Source of the DNA: Thalassia testudinum
Taxonomy: Eukaryota > Streptophyta > Magnoliopsida > Alismatales > Hydrocharitaceae
Assembly: GCA_037157565.1 (NCBI GenBank)
Contig: JAZHRO010000056.1
Location: 32,735,501 to 32,799,500, forward strand
Reading direction: 5' to 3'
DNA length: 64,000 bases
Below, in pieces: positions 23,264-34,599 of the stretch (the first letter of the stretch is position 1; the number at the start of each line of letters is the position of its first letter). Under the pieces are notes generated by a model. That model had not been told where the DNA came from. It saw only the letters and a list, made by a program, of their open reading frames with translations, and made no database searches. The position numbers and the translations under genes are program-made.

Positions 23264-25495
23264 TGATAAATGCCAGTTTATCATCATTCTTATACATTAA
23301 AATAAACCTAGCTCTTAGGATTTTACTCCGCAAACGGGTTTTTGGGCTGCATTTAGGCATTAACTAGGTGAGGCATGCATTGCATTTTCTTTTGTTGTTT
23401 TAATGTGTTTTTGTGAGTGTTAGGGATGAAAAAATATATAGATCCCTAAAACCCTAGCACTCAAGAAGGCAAATGGTGAAGGAGGAGCTCAGACTAGCTG
23501 GAACTCAGCTTGATCCAGCTCACCACGGCTAGAACCTAGCTCACTTGAACTAGGGTTAGCTCATCCTAGCTCCATTCAGCTAATCTCAGCTAAATGGCAG
23601 CTCAAGAGAGTTCATCTTACCTCACCCTAGCTCAAGTCAGCTCAAATCCAGCTCAACCTAGTTGAGTCTAGCTCATTTTAGCTCCCACTAGTCCACAGGG
23701 AGCTCTAGCTATCTCAGCTGAGTTTACTGAAGTTCACCCCAGCTTAGATCCAGCTACATCCAGCTCTACTCAACTTCAGCCAGCTAAAGAAGAACTCATC
23801 CCAGTTCAAGAGGCTCAAGTCCAGCTCCCGGGGACCCAGCTTAGCTCAAGCTAATTGAGCTATGCTACCTTAGCTGTCTCAACCAGCCCAATCCTCCCCG
23901 AGAGCACCAGACCCAGCTCACCTCAGCTCCATTTAACAAAAGCCAGCTCACTTTAGCTTGGCTTAGTAGCTAGCAAAGAACTAGCAAGCTAAGCCAGCTG
24001 GAGTTGCCCCATGTTGACCTCTTCAGCAGCTGCCAGCTCCACTTCAGCTCCGGACTCTTCAGAACCAGCTTCTCCCTCCAAACCCTAGCTCCAACACCTC
24101 CTCCTCTACTCCACCATTAGCTAAGCTAGCTTAGCTTAGCTAGCATCCAGCTTCCTTGGCCATCCACCACCCTCAACTCAAACCTAGCTAGCTCCATCAA
24201 CTAAGCTCACCTAAGCTAGCTATCCTACTCCAAGTTGGCGCCACCACCATCACACCCATTCACCCCATCACCACTACCAAAAGCCACCTATTTTCCCTCC
24301 AAAATAACCTTCTAGAACCTTTCCCTTTTGGCGCCAACTTTCCCTCCAAAATTCCCTTCATCTCCACCATACACCTCTCCTTAAAATCATCTCCACCATC
24401 CACCTCACCTACTTTCTAGAAGCCCCATAGTTGGTGCCAAATATAGGTGCCCTTTCACCACCATAACCACCCCATGGCACCCCTTTACTTGGCGCCAACT
24501 AACCCTAGCCCTAGGATCATTCTAACCACCCATAACCACCACCAAACTCCATCTTAGCCCTCCATTTCAAGAGTCACCTTAGCCCCCTTCCTACTCTATA
24601 TAAACCCACCACCTACCACCATTTTAGATCATCCTCCATTAGTGTATTATTCTACCTATACCCAACTACACCTACGGCCAAGAAGAAGGAGTAGAGAAGA
24701 AGATTAAGGGGGCACATCACCAGCCCCTTTGGTGCCTTCTTCTCCCCAATTTCTTCAACTTGTGCCATGCCAAGGAGGAGGAGCTTTCCACTTCGAGGAT
24801 GGCCAGGAAAAGGAGAAGAACCTAGTGTGGACGTCCACCCTTGAAGGAAGAGAATTAAAGGTGGTAGCTACCACCTTGGAGGACATCATCTTAGAGGAGC
24901 ATAGCGAGGAAGGAGTTGGAGGACTCTTTTCAAGCTCGGGAGCTACCAAGCTTGGAGCAAGAAGCCCTCTTCTTCACCATCTACCTAGAGGATTTGTGTT
25001 TTATTTTTCTTGTATTTTCAAGTAGAGTAGAAGCATTCCTCTATAGGTTTTGTGTGCACAATTTTGATTTAATTCAAATTGCCTTCTTTCAATTTCTGTT
25101 GCATAACTTATTACAAATTTTTCCTAGCAATTATTTCACTCCCTCTCCCTAATTATGCTAGGCCTCCACGTGCCTAGGGTGAGCTTAGGGAGAGGCTCTA
25201 CCTGTCACCTTAGGGTAGGTTTCTTGAATTAGGTATTAGTTGTTTTATAGATTTCAACAAAAAACCTGCATGTTGCCTTTATTTCAAAAATTATAAAAAC
25301 TATATATTCAAAAAGACCAAAAAGAAAGTTGAGATTTATTTTGTAAGCAAGGGAACTAATTTTGCAAACATTTACCCTCCTTGGATAACCCTAGATACCC
25401 CCTATCTAGGATATAAATTTAAAAGCGTATGTGAATTCGCGTGTTACAACGACATTAAAAACCAGCTTATACAAATCACGCAATTTTTCCCATCA
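23264..25495 (+). mobile_element. Element C 3' LTR
   Basis: It starts TGATAAATGCC and ends TTTCCCATCA, followed by the target duplication ACCCT. It has the AGCT-rich tract at about 23480-24150, a TATATAAA box at 24597 and the AGTAGA hairpin at 25026. From about 24160 onward it differs strongly from the 5' LTR, including short insertions and deletions. Confidence 0.93.
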
Positions 25496-25800
25496 ACCCT
25501 ATGCTACCCTTCCTCGATCCTCCTTCCCCTTTATCATCGATCCTCCTTCCTCCCTCGTCCCTTCCACCACCACCCCAACACTCCCTCCCCATGACTACCC
25601 AAGCCCACTTCCTCCTCCTCCTTTCCACCCAGTCGCCACGACACACCCCTTCTTCCACTAACCACTACCAAGCCCTCCTCCCTCAACCACCACCCCTGCA
25701 ATTATCTTGGTTGGTTACTCCACCCACAACAACAGCAATCCCCCACCAGAAACCAACACAACCCCCTCCAACAACATTACTAATCTAATGCAAACCTTGT
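25496..25800. repeat. C-rich tandem unit, end of second copy
   Basis: It begins with the right target duplication of element C (ACCCT). It then matches the block spread over 7925-7984 and 10341-10430 (CGATCCTCCTTCC, CTCGTCCCTTCCACCACCACCCC, CCAGTCGCCAC). ORFs on either strand here are low-complexity shadows. Confidence 0.65.
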
Positions 25801-26770
25801 GGGAATCCATATAAAAGGAACATAGATGCATCCTTCGAAATGTACATTGTCCAACTCCTCTAATGATTGGGAAATGTTATTTCTTGGCTATGGTTCTCAA
25901 TTTGAGGCTTCTTTTGCTTTGTTGTAGGGTCTCAATGGCCTAAGGCTTATACAAATTCTATTCCATCACTACTCCTGCAGCATTCACTTATAAGGATTGA
26001 ATGTGGCCTCTGATTCTATCAATCTTGAGAGGTGTTTAACGTTTATTGATGAAGTTCTTTACTAGCCAATAATGATTTATACATATGGTTTAATATTTCT
26101 TTTGGTGATTTTCTTGATTGGTGCTATTTTTTATTCCAAGGCAATAATTGTCCTTCAAATGTTTTACAATGTTTATTGGAGGAACAAACAAACTAATGTG
26201 CAGAGGTGGCCTTATCTAGCTACAAGATGAAAGACATGGGTTCTCTAAGGGAAAGTAAACATGTCATTATTAGAAATTGATAGTGATGAATCAATTAGTG
26301 ACAAAATTATTTTTATACCATGTATGGTACGTACTTAATCCACCTCTAGCAAGTGATACCTAGCACTTTAATTAGAACACAATAATTTGATGCTAAAGTG
26401 GTCTTCAATCCACCCTCCTTTAGCAAGTAGAACAAGGGTACAAAAGGATGATCAATTAAGTGTCCCTACACCAACTAACACAAGGACACCACTTTTGGCT
26501 ACCACTTTGTATCAATTAGTAGCCAACAATAACCACTTGTCTGTTAGAATTTGAAGAAGTTGTTCGTACATGGACTGGGTTGTTAGTTGTATGTAAATAT
26601 TATAGAGGGAAAAATTAATACTAATAGATGTTGTTTGTGAAAACACTTGCACATCTCTTCTTATGCTTTGTACTCTTCTTAACCAGAATAAGCCACTTAT
26701 ATATGCTCAGTTCTTGCTTTTTGATTATCTAATTTCTTGGAGATAAGCCATATATGCAATTATCAAGGTT
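25801..26770. other. Unassigned AT-rich sequence
   Basis: I found no ORF longer than about 60 codons and no recognisable domain. Two short segments (26270-26350 and 26470-26535) carry GTGACAAA and TAGTAGCCAAC strings faintly like CACTA subterminal motifs, but no terminus is present. This may be the remainder of the CACTA element or host DNA. Confidence 0.35.
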
Positions 26771-26900
26771 GTTAAGTTTTAGCTTGGTATACAAAAGCTC
26801 CTATTAGATTGAATCCTGAAATATGCTAATGCATATTCTTAACCAAGTTTTAGCTTAGCATTCAAAGATCTCCTCTTCCATTGATGCTAGAATATACTGT
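26771..26900. repeat. Short diverged tandem duplication
   Basis: GTTTTAGCTTGGTATACAAA at about 26775 recurs as GTTTTAGCTTAGCATTCAAA at about 26847. The match continues for about 50 bases (CTCCT...GAT(G/T)...GAA(T)ATGCTA or TAGAATATACT). Confidence 0.5.
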
Positions 26901-26914
26901 AATTAAGATAGAAG

Positions 26915-27570
26915 CCTGACAAATTTAAAAACACAAAGGACAATTGGTAAGGGCACTCTTTCATTCATCTAACACTCAGACTCGAATCTTGTCATATATA
27001 ATTTGTGAACTTTTAGAGTGCTATATATAACCTTAGCCATAAACATCTCGATATAATTATGTATCATGAATCGATCTTTTTCTTAAATGCCCCCAAACTG
27101 TGGACCCCAATTAACCTATATAATACTTGTTAATTTCTAATCAAGATAGGTAAATTATTTGCATATGTTGCATCAGAAAATTATAAATTTTTGTGTAAAT
27201 AGTAAGGGCTTGTTTAAAGGGTTGTATGATGTTTCAGTGCCAGATTTTTAGGTATAAATTTGACAAATTAAAAAACATAAAAGAACTGTTGGTAAGAGTA
27301 ATCTTCGAACAATCTTTCAATTAGACTTCAATCTAAAGGCAATTTCTGAAATTTTAATACACCATATGTAAACTTTAAGCCATAAACTCACCAATGAGAT
27401 TATGCCTCGTGGACCAACCTTTTTTCTTCTAACTACACCAAAATATCTAGACCCAGATCACTTACGTAATGTTTGTTAATTTCTCGACAAGATAGGTAAA
27501 TTATGCGCACATATTTGTAACTTATGTCCATCATGAAATTGTAATTTTTTATGCAACACTAAGGGCTATG
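26915..27570. repeat. Diverged tandem direct duplication of about 320 bp
   Basis: Copies at about 26915-27226 and 27257-27570 share colinear blocks: GACAAATTnAAAAACA, TTGGTAAGnG, GCCATAAAC, TTGTTAATTTCT and AAGATAGGTAAATTAT, ending (A)nTAAGGGCT. Many substitutions separate them. Element G inserted at the end of copy two (CTATG at 27566-27570 is the expected target site). No coding potential is seen. Confidence 0.75.
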
Positions 27571-29630
27571 TGATGGGAACACCATCATGAGCCATAACTA
27601 GCTCAGTTTGATTTGATTAGGTTAATAAAAGCTCCTATATATCTTTCAGAAGGTCATAATGGCATAAAACATTGATTTAAGAAGATTAGAATACAAGGTT
27701 ATTTCTGTAAATTTACCATTCTATCACAAAAACAAGATAACCACGGGTTTTATCAAGGGCTAAACAAAGGTCAAATGTGCTTTAGAGTCTATTAAGAGGG
27801 TTCATACAGAACAAAATGGATTTTCATGCATTACAGGAATTAATGGACATCTGAAATCCTAAAAATAGACCTACTTAATCTACCAAGGTTTTAGTGATGA
27901 TAAAATTCACATAAACCCTCTAAAATTCATAGAAAAATATTCTCTAAGATTTTGTACCTTCAATTTGACCAACAGAACCCATCTTGACCAAAAATAGAGC
28001 CACAGATAGACTTTTGCCCTAATTTGGGTTTTTTGCATAAATTACCTTGTCAAACAATGTCAAAACCAAACTCCAACTTTACCATTGGATTTCTTAGGTC
28101 CAAATTATATTTGTATCAAAATTTTGGCTAAATTTGAGATTGTTTCAACCTATTTTGCACTTTGGTTCAAGTCTGACTTTCTTTATCTCCAATAGCCTTT
28201 CAGCTTTTGAACTTCTTACAAAAAGCCCCCCAACTTCTTTGTCTTCTTCACAAAAAGGCTCCCGCCACAGAGAAATCTTAATCCTAAAGCTCCGGTGACA
28301 ATCAACTAGGGATTTCTCCTTGATTGATTGATGAAACTTCCTCAAATTTGAACTAGAGATCCCTCTTGAAATTCTCTTTCAATCAGACCGATTCCTGAGC
28401 TTCAATTCTTTCCCTCTGGCAACCTTCTAAGCTTGGGAAGCTTACTTCCCAAGCTCTAATCACCCTCTAATGGCCTATATAAGACTCCTCAGGGCAGACC
28501 GTTCGGCCCAAGCTCGATTTCGGCCGGATCTAGCCCAATTTCTTCCCTATTAATCCGGCCGAAAGGATTCTCGAGCTCCGGCGACTCTTGCTGCCTCTCC
28601 TCGTCGTCTGACCGCAATACCGGTAGCAGATACTCCTTCCTCACCTTCCTCCGCGTCACGCTATACCAATGGGCACTTCTATCTCCTTCATCATCATTGT
28701 TCTTCCCCCACTAGAGTCACCTTCTTCCCCGACATTGACCACACCGCAACCTGCGTCGCCTCTGCCCCCCTTCATCCGCCAATCACCTAGAAAACTTCCC
28801 TAACTCCTCTACTTTACTTAAACACCAACCACCCTTCATTTCGACCGCCGTACCACATCGACCACCTTCACCTTCCTCTGCTCCGACCAGACCTCTGGCA
28901 AGGCTCCCCGCTCATTCCACTACTCCAAACACCTCGCCAACCACCTCACGACCTCCACCATGCTCTACTCTTCGAAACCCCAATCCTATTTCACCCAATT
29001 ATGCCCTCAGCAGCTATGCCAAACACCGCACCTACGCACTTCACATTCCGTCACCGTCCGGCCACTTCACGCACTCTCATCCCTCATGGATACCACCATT
29101 CACTTCCTCACCTCACGGCGACACTCCTGAGCTTATTTAATTGGGTTGCAAGGCCGTATTCTGACTTTCAGGTCTTTGCTCCACCACCACCATTAGCGAA
29201 GCTTCGAGCGAAGCTTAAAGCCTTGCTCCAGCATCTACAGACCCCAGGCAAAGCCCCAGGTGCAGCGAAGCACCACCAAGATCACATTCTAAGGGCCAAT
29301 TTGGTTCTTTGACTAGGCCTGACTGTAATCGCATGAAGCAGTAGCTGCAGTTGCACGCAGAAGAAGGGAGGTGGGATTAGTCCCACCTCAGAAGCTGACA
29401 AGCACACTCACCTACATAAATTGAAAAAGTCTCATAGGTTGTTCGCCTCAGCATGCACAAAGGGTGAGGTCCCCGCTCATGCCTTCACGTGCCTCGCCCG
29501 TGATACCTTACACGTGGGTTTGGTCGACCTGATAACTTGCCTAACCTAAGCACTTCTTGCTCACCAACCACGTCGGTGAGCCTGGTCCTGGGTGCGCTCT
29601 ACCTGAATACCCGATAACTAGAGGCCCTAG
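27571..29630 (+). mobile_element. Element G 5' LTR, left part (interrupted by F)
   Basis: It starts TGATGGGAACACCATCATGAGCC, closely related to the LTRs of E and H, and runs through a TATATAA box (28476-28482) and a USE-like box (29379). It is cut at 29630, where element F begins. The sequence resumes at 49733, as shown by alignment with H around 57430-57480 (ACCTGATTACCCGG...CTGGGAGAG). With both parts the LTR is about 2.61 kb, matching E (2.78) and H (2.70). ORFs such as 29001-29312 are chance frames in the GC-rich part. Confidence 0.88.
29379..29420 (+). promoter_or_regulatory. USE-like box plus A/T box, element G LTR
   Basis: AGTCCCACCTCA (29379-29390) is followed after exactly 24 nt by CATAAA at 29415. 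It is a degraded form of the snRNA-type pair described for element F at 32517. Confidence 0.5.
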
Positions 29631-30403
29631 TGATGAGAGGCTCATCATGGCTTCTAATTACCCATAATTAACTAGTTTCCCTAGTTAATTAGCTAGGAAT
29701 ATGTATATATAAGGGTTAATTATGAAATAAGGGATTAATCATTAACGGATCTTAAAATTAGTTAAAAATGCTAAATTATAAGTCAATTAATATTATTAAT
29801 AATTAATTAATAAATGGATGTGAAATATCTTTAATTATTTACCTAATTAATGTGTTAATTAACTTAAGCATAATTTATATCTAAGTATGTAATAACTTAA
29901 GTAACTTTAATTAATTAAATAAATTAAGCTAAAAAGGTCAAAAATGTAAATCCAAGGTTTATATATAATATTTGTCTAATTCATAACCATATATAAAAAG
30001 TTGAAAAAGATTTAAATTAAAATAAGCCTTGAAAACCTTAGTTTACGTTTTAGTCCTTAGGTTTCATTTCAATCGAGTCCTTTTTCCTTCATTTAGGTCC
30101 TTAGCTTTCCTCACATTCAGGTCCATGTGTACATCCTCTTCTCCATTTCTTCTTCAGCCATTTCAACAGCTGACGGCAAGAGGTGCTGTCACCCGCCGAT
30201 CACCGTTCATCTAACGTTCGTCCACCTTTGCCAAGCTCCTAGAGCTTGCGCTCACCGCCACCTTTCCATCTATCGGTCTGGATGAAGCTGCAATCCTAAT
30301 TAGGGCTCGAAGATAATCTCACCGGCATCAGAGATGCCGGTGGTTACCTCACACCTAGACACTACACCGTCCAAATTCATCCTCCTTCTCAGCCGCCGCA
30401 ACC

Positions 30404-30410
30404 TATAAAT
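30404..30410 (+). promoter_or_regulatory. TATA box of element F 5' LTR
   Basis: TATAAAT lies in the context ACCTATAAATACCCCTCC. It is repeated at 46525-46531 in the 3' LTR and resembles CCCTATAAATACCCCC in the E/H LTRs. It is a likely Pol II core promoter. Confidence 0.6.
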
Positions 30411-31182
30411 ACCCCTCCACCTCTCTAATTTCGAGAAGTTAGCTCTCTACCCTCTTTCCCCTACTGAGCTAACAAATAGGCTATTCACTTCAAATCCAGT
30501 GACTTTTTCTCGCTTCTATCGTCTTCCTCCAATCATTTCCACTCGTCTCTGATCTTCGCCATCGTCCGCTACGTCTTCTGACGAAGTGCCGACAACGGAC
30601 TTCACCTCCGCTTCTCGCAAACACCCACCGGACTTCTTCCTCCACCCCTCTGATTTCCTCCTTCGTTAAGGACCATAGATGGAGACTTCTTTGCCCCCTT
30701 CGTCTAGGCAATAGTAGGATAGGTAAGATAGAGTAATTAGTGTAGTTAGTTAGGTAGTTTAGTTAGGTTTAATGTTAGTTCTTTTCATCATCTTCTTCAG
30801 CTCCGGCGAGCTCTTTAAGCTTGACTGGAGCATCTTTTTATCTTTTGAAATCACTGATCACCTTCTATACTCTTCAACGATCATTTCTGGCACATTGATT
30901 TCTTAATTTTATCACCTAAACGCCTAATCCACCCCTACCTTCACCGGTTACTTCCGCTGTCCATGGCAGAGGTCACCGAGGGCAATTCACATGCATAGGG
31001 GCCCTCCATCATCTTGTCATCATCTAAGGGCCCCAATCTTCATATTAATTTGATTAATAATCACCTACATCTAAAATGCCTAAATTTCATACAACCTCCT
31101 GAGCTCGTTGTCATTGGTGGCTCAGGAGGAGTTCTTCCATCTAATTAACCACCTGTACTCCATCGTCACACCCCACTGACAT

Positions 31183-31211
31183 GTTCTCTCTACTCAATTG
31201 AGTGAGAGAAC
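31183..31211 (+). promoter_or_regulatory. Near-perfect palindrome in element F LTR
   Basis: GTTCTCTC, one unpaired T, ACTCAATTGAGT and GAGAGAAC form a 28-bp palindrome with one bulge. It is identical at 47301-47329 in the 3' LTR, whose surroundings differ. Confidence 0.65.
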
Positions 31212-32516
31212 TTGATATGACTTTCATTGAACTCAGATCACACTTTTTATGAATTCATTACATATCTTTTATATTGATCACTAATTGAGCTAATTGATGA
31301 GCTCCTAAGGTTCCTTGTAACCTCAAGAAACTTTTTAGATCCTTAAAGGCTTGTTTCAATGAATCTTACACACTGCCAGCAATTGTTTGAACTCACCAGA
31401 TCTCCGGTGAGCTCCAGCAAGTCAATAGTGGTCTTCAACCCATAGAACTTCATGCAGAGCTCCAGATTGCTTTTATTGAGGTCTAATGATCTTGATACAA
31501 TGTTTATTTTGATGTTTTATCTTCTGGAGTTCTACATAGTCCTCTATCGTCTCCAACTCCGGTGGAGTTGGAGATGACTGTTTGTTAGGGTTTAGCTTAA
31601 TGTAAGAGGTTTAGAAGCATTAGGAAGGTGATTTAAGGTTAGTCCTGTAGATCAATTACTCAGAAAAGCTGTAGTTTGTTCTATCGAACAAACTCATTTA
31701 GGATCTCAAGCGACAAACCTGAAACCCTAGGATTTCTAGTTGAAATCACTTCATGAGACCTTGAATTAGTTCCTGAGGTGAAATATAGTTGATCTGAGGT
31801 TTTAATAGAATCTAAGATAGACTGGAGTAGAAAGTCAAATTCTGAGGCTTTATGGTCAACCTCAGGTCTGATCTGATGATTGAATCATCAATTAGGTGAA
31901 TTGCTGATTAAAAATGATTCCTGGATGTTTTTAAATGATTTAGATTTGATTTGGATAAGTTTAATTTAGGATTTCATGAGAATTCAATTTCTGTCAGTTT
32001 GGGTTCATTTGAACCCAATACTGACTTCAGTGCATTTCTGGCGAGATTTAGATGCAAATGTTGACCTATTGGAATCTTAACAACCTTCAAGGTTGTTTGA
32101 TCTGGTGTTACTTATCTTTAGCTTTCTGTCAAGCTGATCAAAGCTCAAATTGGAGCTCTGAAGCTCCTGCTAGAAGCTTTTAAGCTTCTTCTTGATCCTG
32201 AATCCTCTTAGCACTCCTATCCTTCACCATTAGGTGCGAAATCAACTCTTGAACTTAGTCAGGACCTCCTCTGAGGTCAAAAGCTCTCATTGAAGGTCAA
32301 AAGACCTGAGTTACATTTTTGCAGGCCAGAATGGCTGTGAAAACCTTCAACTTTCACCCTTCAAATCAAAGGGTAAGATCTATTCTGAGCATCAAATTGA
32401 TGTTGTAATCTTGTAGAGCACCTTTAAAGCTTTCCAACGAGCCCTTGATTGCTCGATTTGGAGCTCTAAGCCGGCCAGAATCACCAACTGAAGTTTAGCC
32501 TAGAGGGGACTTACAT

Positions 32517-32558
32517 AGTCCCACATCGGTAGGATTAGAAGCGCCGCCTTAGTATAAA
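32517..32558 (+). promoter_or_regulatory. snRNA-type USE box plus TATA box, element F 5' LTR
   Basis: AGTCCCACATCG (32517-32528) matches the plant snRNA upstream sequence element RTCCCACATCG. TATAAA follows at 32553 after 24 nt. In plant U6 and U3 genes a spacing of about 23-25 bp goes with RNA polymerase III, and about 33 bp with polymerase II. The copy in the 3' LTR is at 48636-48677 with the same spacing. Confidence 0.6.
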
Positions 32559-33603
32559 ATGCAAAAGTGCATGGGGCTTACCGGTCATCAGCGCTGGGTG
32601 CATAATGAGCATGTGTGTGTGTGTGGGTGCGTGCAGTGCACATGCCCGGGTGTGCGTGCTCCTGTTGGCGCAAGCGTGGGCTCGTGATCGGGCGTGTGTG
32701 TGGGCCTGGGAGGCTAGAGACTGTGCATGATGAATCTGAACCGGAAATAAACCACCTAATACAAACTAGGCTCGAGCCCAGTAGGGTCTAGTCCCACCCT
32801 GAGAGGGGTACTGTGTATCCCCAACCAGTTCGAGTCGGCAATAAAAAAAAAACCAAATTCGTGGTTTAAGTGTGGTTCAACCTGCACAGTTAATGAATTG
32901 AAAGAAAAAGAGAGAGAGGAGGGTTAAGAGAAATAACAGAGAAGAAAAAGAGCTTGAAGAAGAGTCGATAGAGAGGTGAAGAAAGAATAAAGGAAAAGAG
33001 TGAGAGAGAGAGAGATGGCAGAACAGATAGAAGAAGAAGAGAAGAAGAATTGAGGCTGAAGATTAAAGAAGAAAAGATGGAAATTAAAGAGTTTAAGACA
33101 TCTAATTTTGTATTTTTACTCCAATAATATGTCCTTTGAGCTAAATTGATGTAATAAGGCACATGTATTCATTTGAATCTCTGTTTCTTGCCTTAATCTT
33201 TTGTAAGTAAGTTGAAATTAGTGTAATAAACATGTTTACTTGCTTTTTAAAAACAAATCACACGTGTAAATGTGTTTCTCCTTATGGAATTTTGCATGCT
33301 TTTAAGTAAATATCCTTTGTACAAGATTCATATTCTTAAAGTAATCTAATTATAATTCTAATTGATTAAGTAATTAGTAATTTATGTTTAGGAGTTATTG
33401 GTGAATTAAGATAAGTTATTCTTCTCAGTGAACGACCTGGACTCAACCGATTAAAAAAAGAATTAAAATCTAAAATGTTAGGTTAGCTTGACCCTATACT
33501 ACACAACCGACATCAAATCAAGTTAACCTAAGTTACTTTCTCTTGTTTTTAATTAAGCCTAAATAACTTAATTAACTGTGTTGAGAATTTAAATGCATTT
33601 TAA

Positions 33604-33621
33604 TGGTGCCATTATCGGAGA
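33604..33621 (+). promoter_or_regulatory. Primer-binding site of element F
   Basis: TGGTGCCATTATCGGAGA is a decayed tRNA-Asp complement with four differences, next to the LTR end. Confidence 0.85.
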
Positions 33622-34599
33622 GGTAACTGTAATTATATTCACCATTAATGTTTTTGTATGTCTTTTTTACTAATTGGGTTTGTTTTGTTCTATTTTTTGC
33701 CTTCTTTTCAAAGTTACCTTTGCGGGTATTCTCAGGAAAGGAGGCAGGTTTTCTTTTTCTATTTTTTTTACCATTATACATACCATTGTGAGTATTTCTT
33801 TCTTAGTCTTTAGTGCAATTTGTATTGTTGCATTTAGTTAGAAAAAAAATTAAAAATACAAAAATACGCATACTTTCTTGACTAGCAGCAGCATGTTCTA
33901 GGCATATACTCCTAGAAGTGCACATACCTACTAGTTTAATTGCAATCTGAATCGGGAAATTTTCTCTATTGTTTTTCTCGCACCAGTGGGAAAACACACA
34001 CAAAAACCCATGTAGATCCCTATCTTGGAGTTAATAAACAAGACCATATTTTTGTCTGAAAATACCTAAAAAGCAATCATCTTACTTCTTTCTATCATTT
34101 TTGTAAATAGATTAAGTAAAAAGAGGATAAATAAAATTTGTGACTCAATCTGTTTGCAGAATGCATGCGGGTTTTTTTTGCGCTCTCGTCTGTTGCATGC
34201 CATCACGCACACAGTGCAATCACTAGAGTCACATGAGTCTGATTTTTCTACCTCTCCTCCTTGCACCTCACTAGTAGAGCTCTGGGGAGCCAGTAGTGAG
34301 CGGTCTCGATCCTAGACCTTCGACCTTTGAGCTTTAAGGATACGCACTTGCGTAGACACAGGTTTAGGATGCGTATTTTGATATTGATACTATACTTGTT
34401 TGCATCAAAATTATTTTGCGTATTCTAGGACTCTCTTCTTTCCTTTGAAAGAAGAGAAAAACCTGCTTTTTCACACTATTTGTGGGTCTTGTTTGCCACT
34501 ATTTTTAGTGGCGTAAGTGTGCCTTTGCACTTTTTTTTTTGGTTTATGCATAGGAGGCAATCCTTGAAACCGCCTCTCATATCTTCGTTGACAGGTATT
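33622..34599 (+). other. Element F 5' leader, no gene
   Basis: The leader is AT-rich. A GCATGC-flanked hairpin lies near 34162-34198. The minus-strand ORFs at 33572-34266 are shadows. The precise gag start is uncertain: the open frame from 34480 includes hydrophobic leader translation, and homology to other gags begins only after 34670. Confidence 0.55.

Larger units (their letters stand above)
10566..25495 (+). mobile_element. Element C: full-length chimeric Athila-type retrotransposon
   Basis: The element is 14.9 kb with two LTRs, a tRNA-Asp PBS, a polypurine tract and a perfect ACCCT target duplication. Its internal order is gag-pro-RT-RNase H-half integrase-second gag-second pro-3' UTR, which no single parent would have. 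The flanks join into one uninterrupted copy of the C-rich tandem unit when the element is removed. Both ends therefore belong to one insertion. The missing integrase core and many stops mean it cannot move by itself. Confidence 0.92.
29631..33600 (+). mobile_element. Element F 5' LTR
   Basis: It starts TGATGAGAGGCTCATCATGG, is colinear with 45749-49732 throughout, and ends near AAATGCATTT before the PBS. The exact last bases have diverged from the 3' LTR's ACA. Features are TATAAAT at 30404, a 29-nt palindrome at 31183, an 18-nt hairpin at 32172, USE plus TATA at 32517-32558, GT- and GA-rich microsatellites near 32615 and 33000. ORFs here are not conserved between the two LTRs. Confidence 0.9.

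Noticed and set aside
25880..26220. Possible transposase or host exon fragment
   Set aside because: Short translations with stops and no motif of CACTA TNP2-type transposases that I can identify.
32790..32850. tRNA-like B box (GTTCGAGTC) downstream of the USE/TATA pair in F
   Set aside because: No A box at a suitable distance and no tRNA fold, and the 3' LTR copy has diverged at the key bases.
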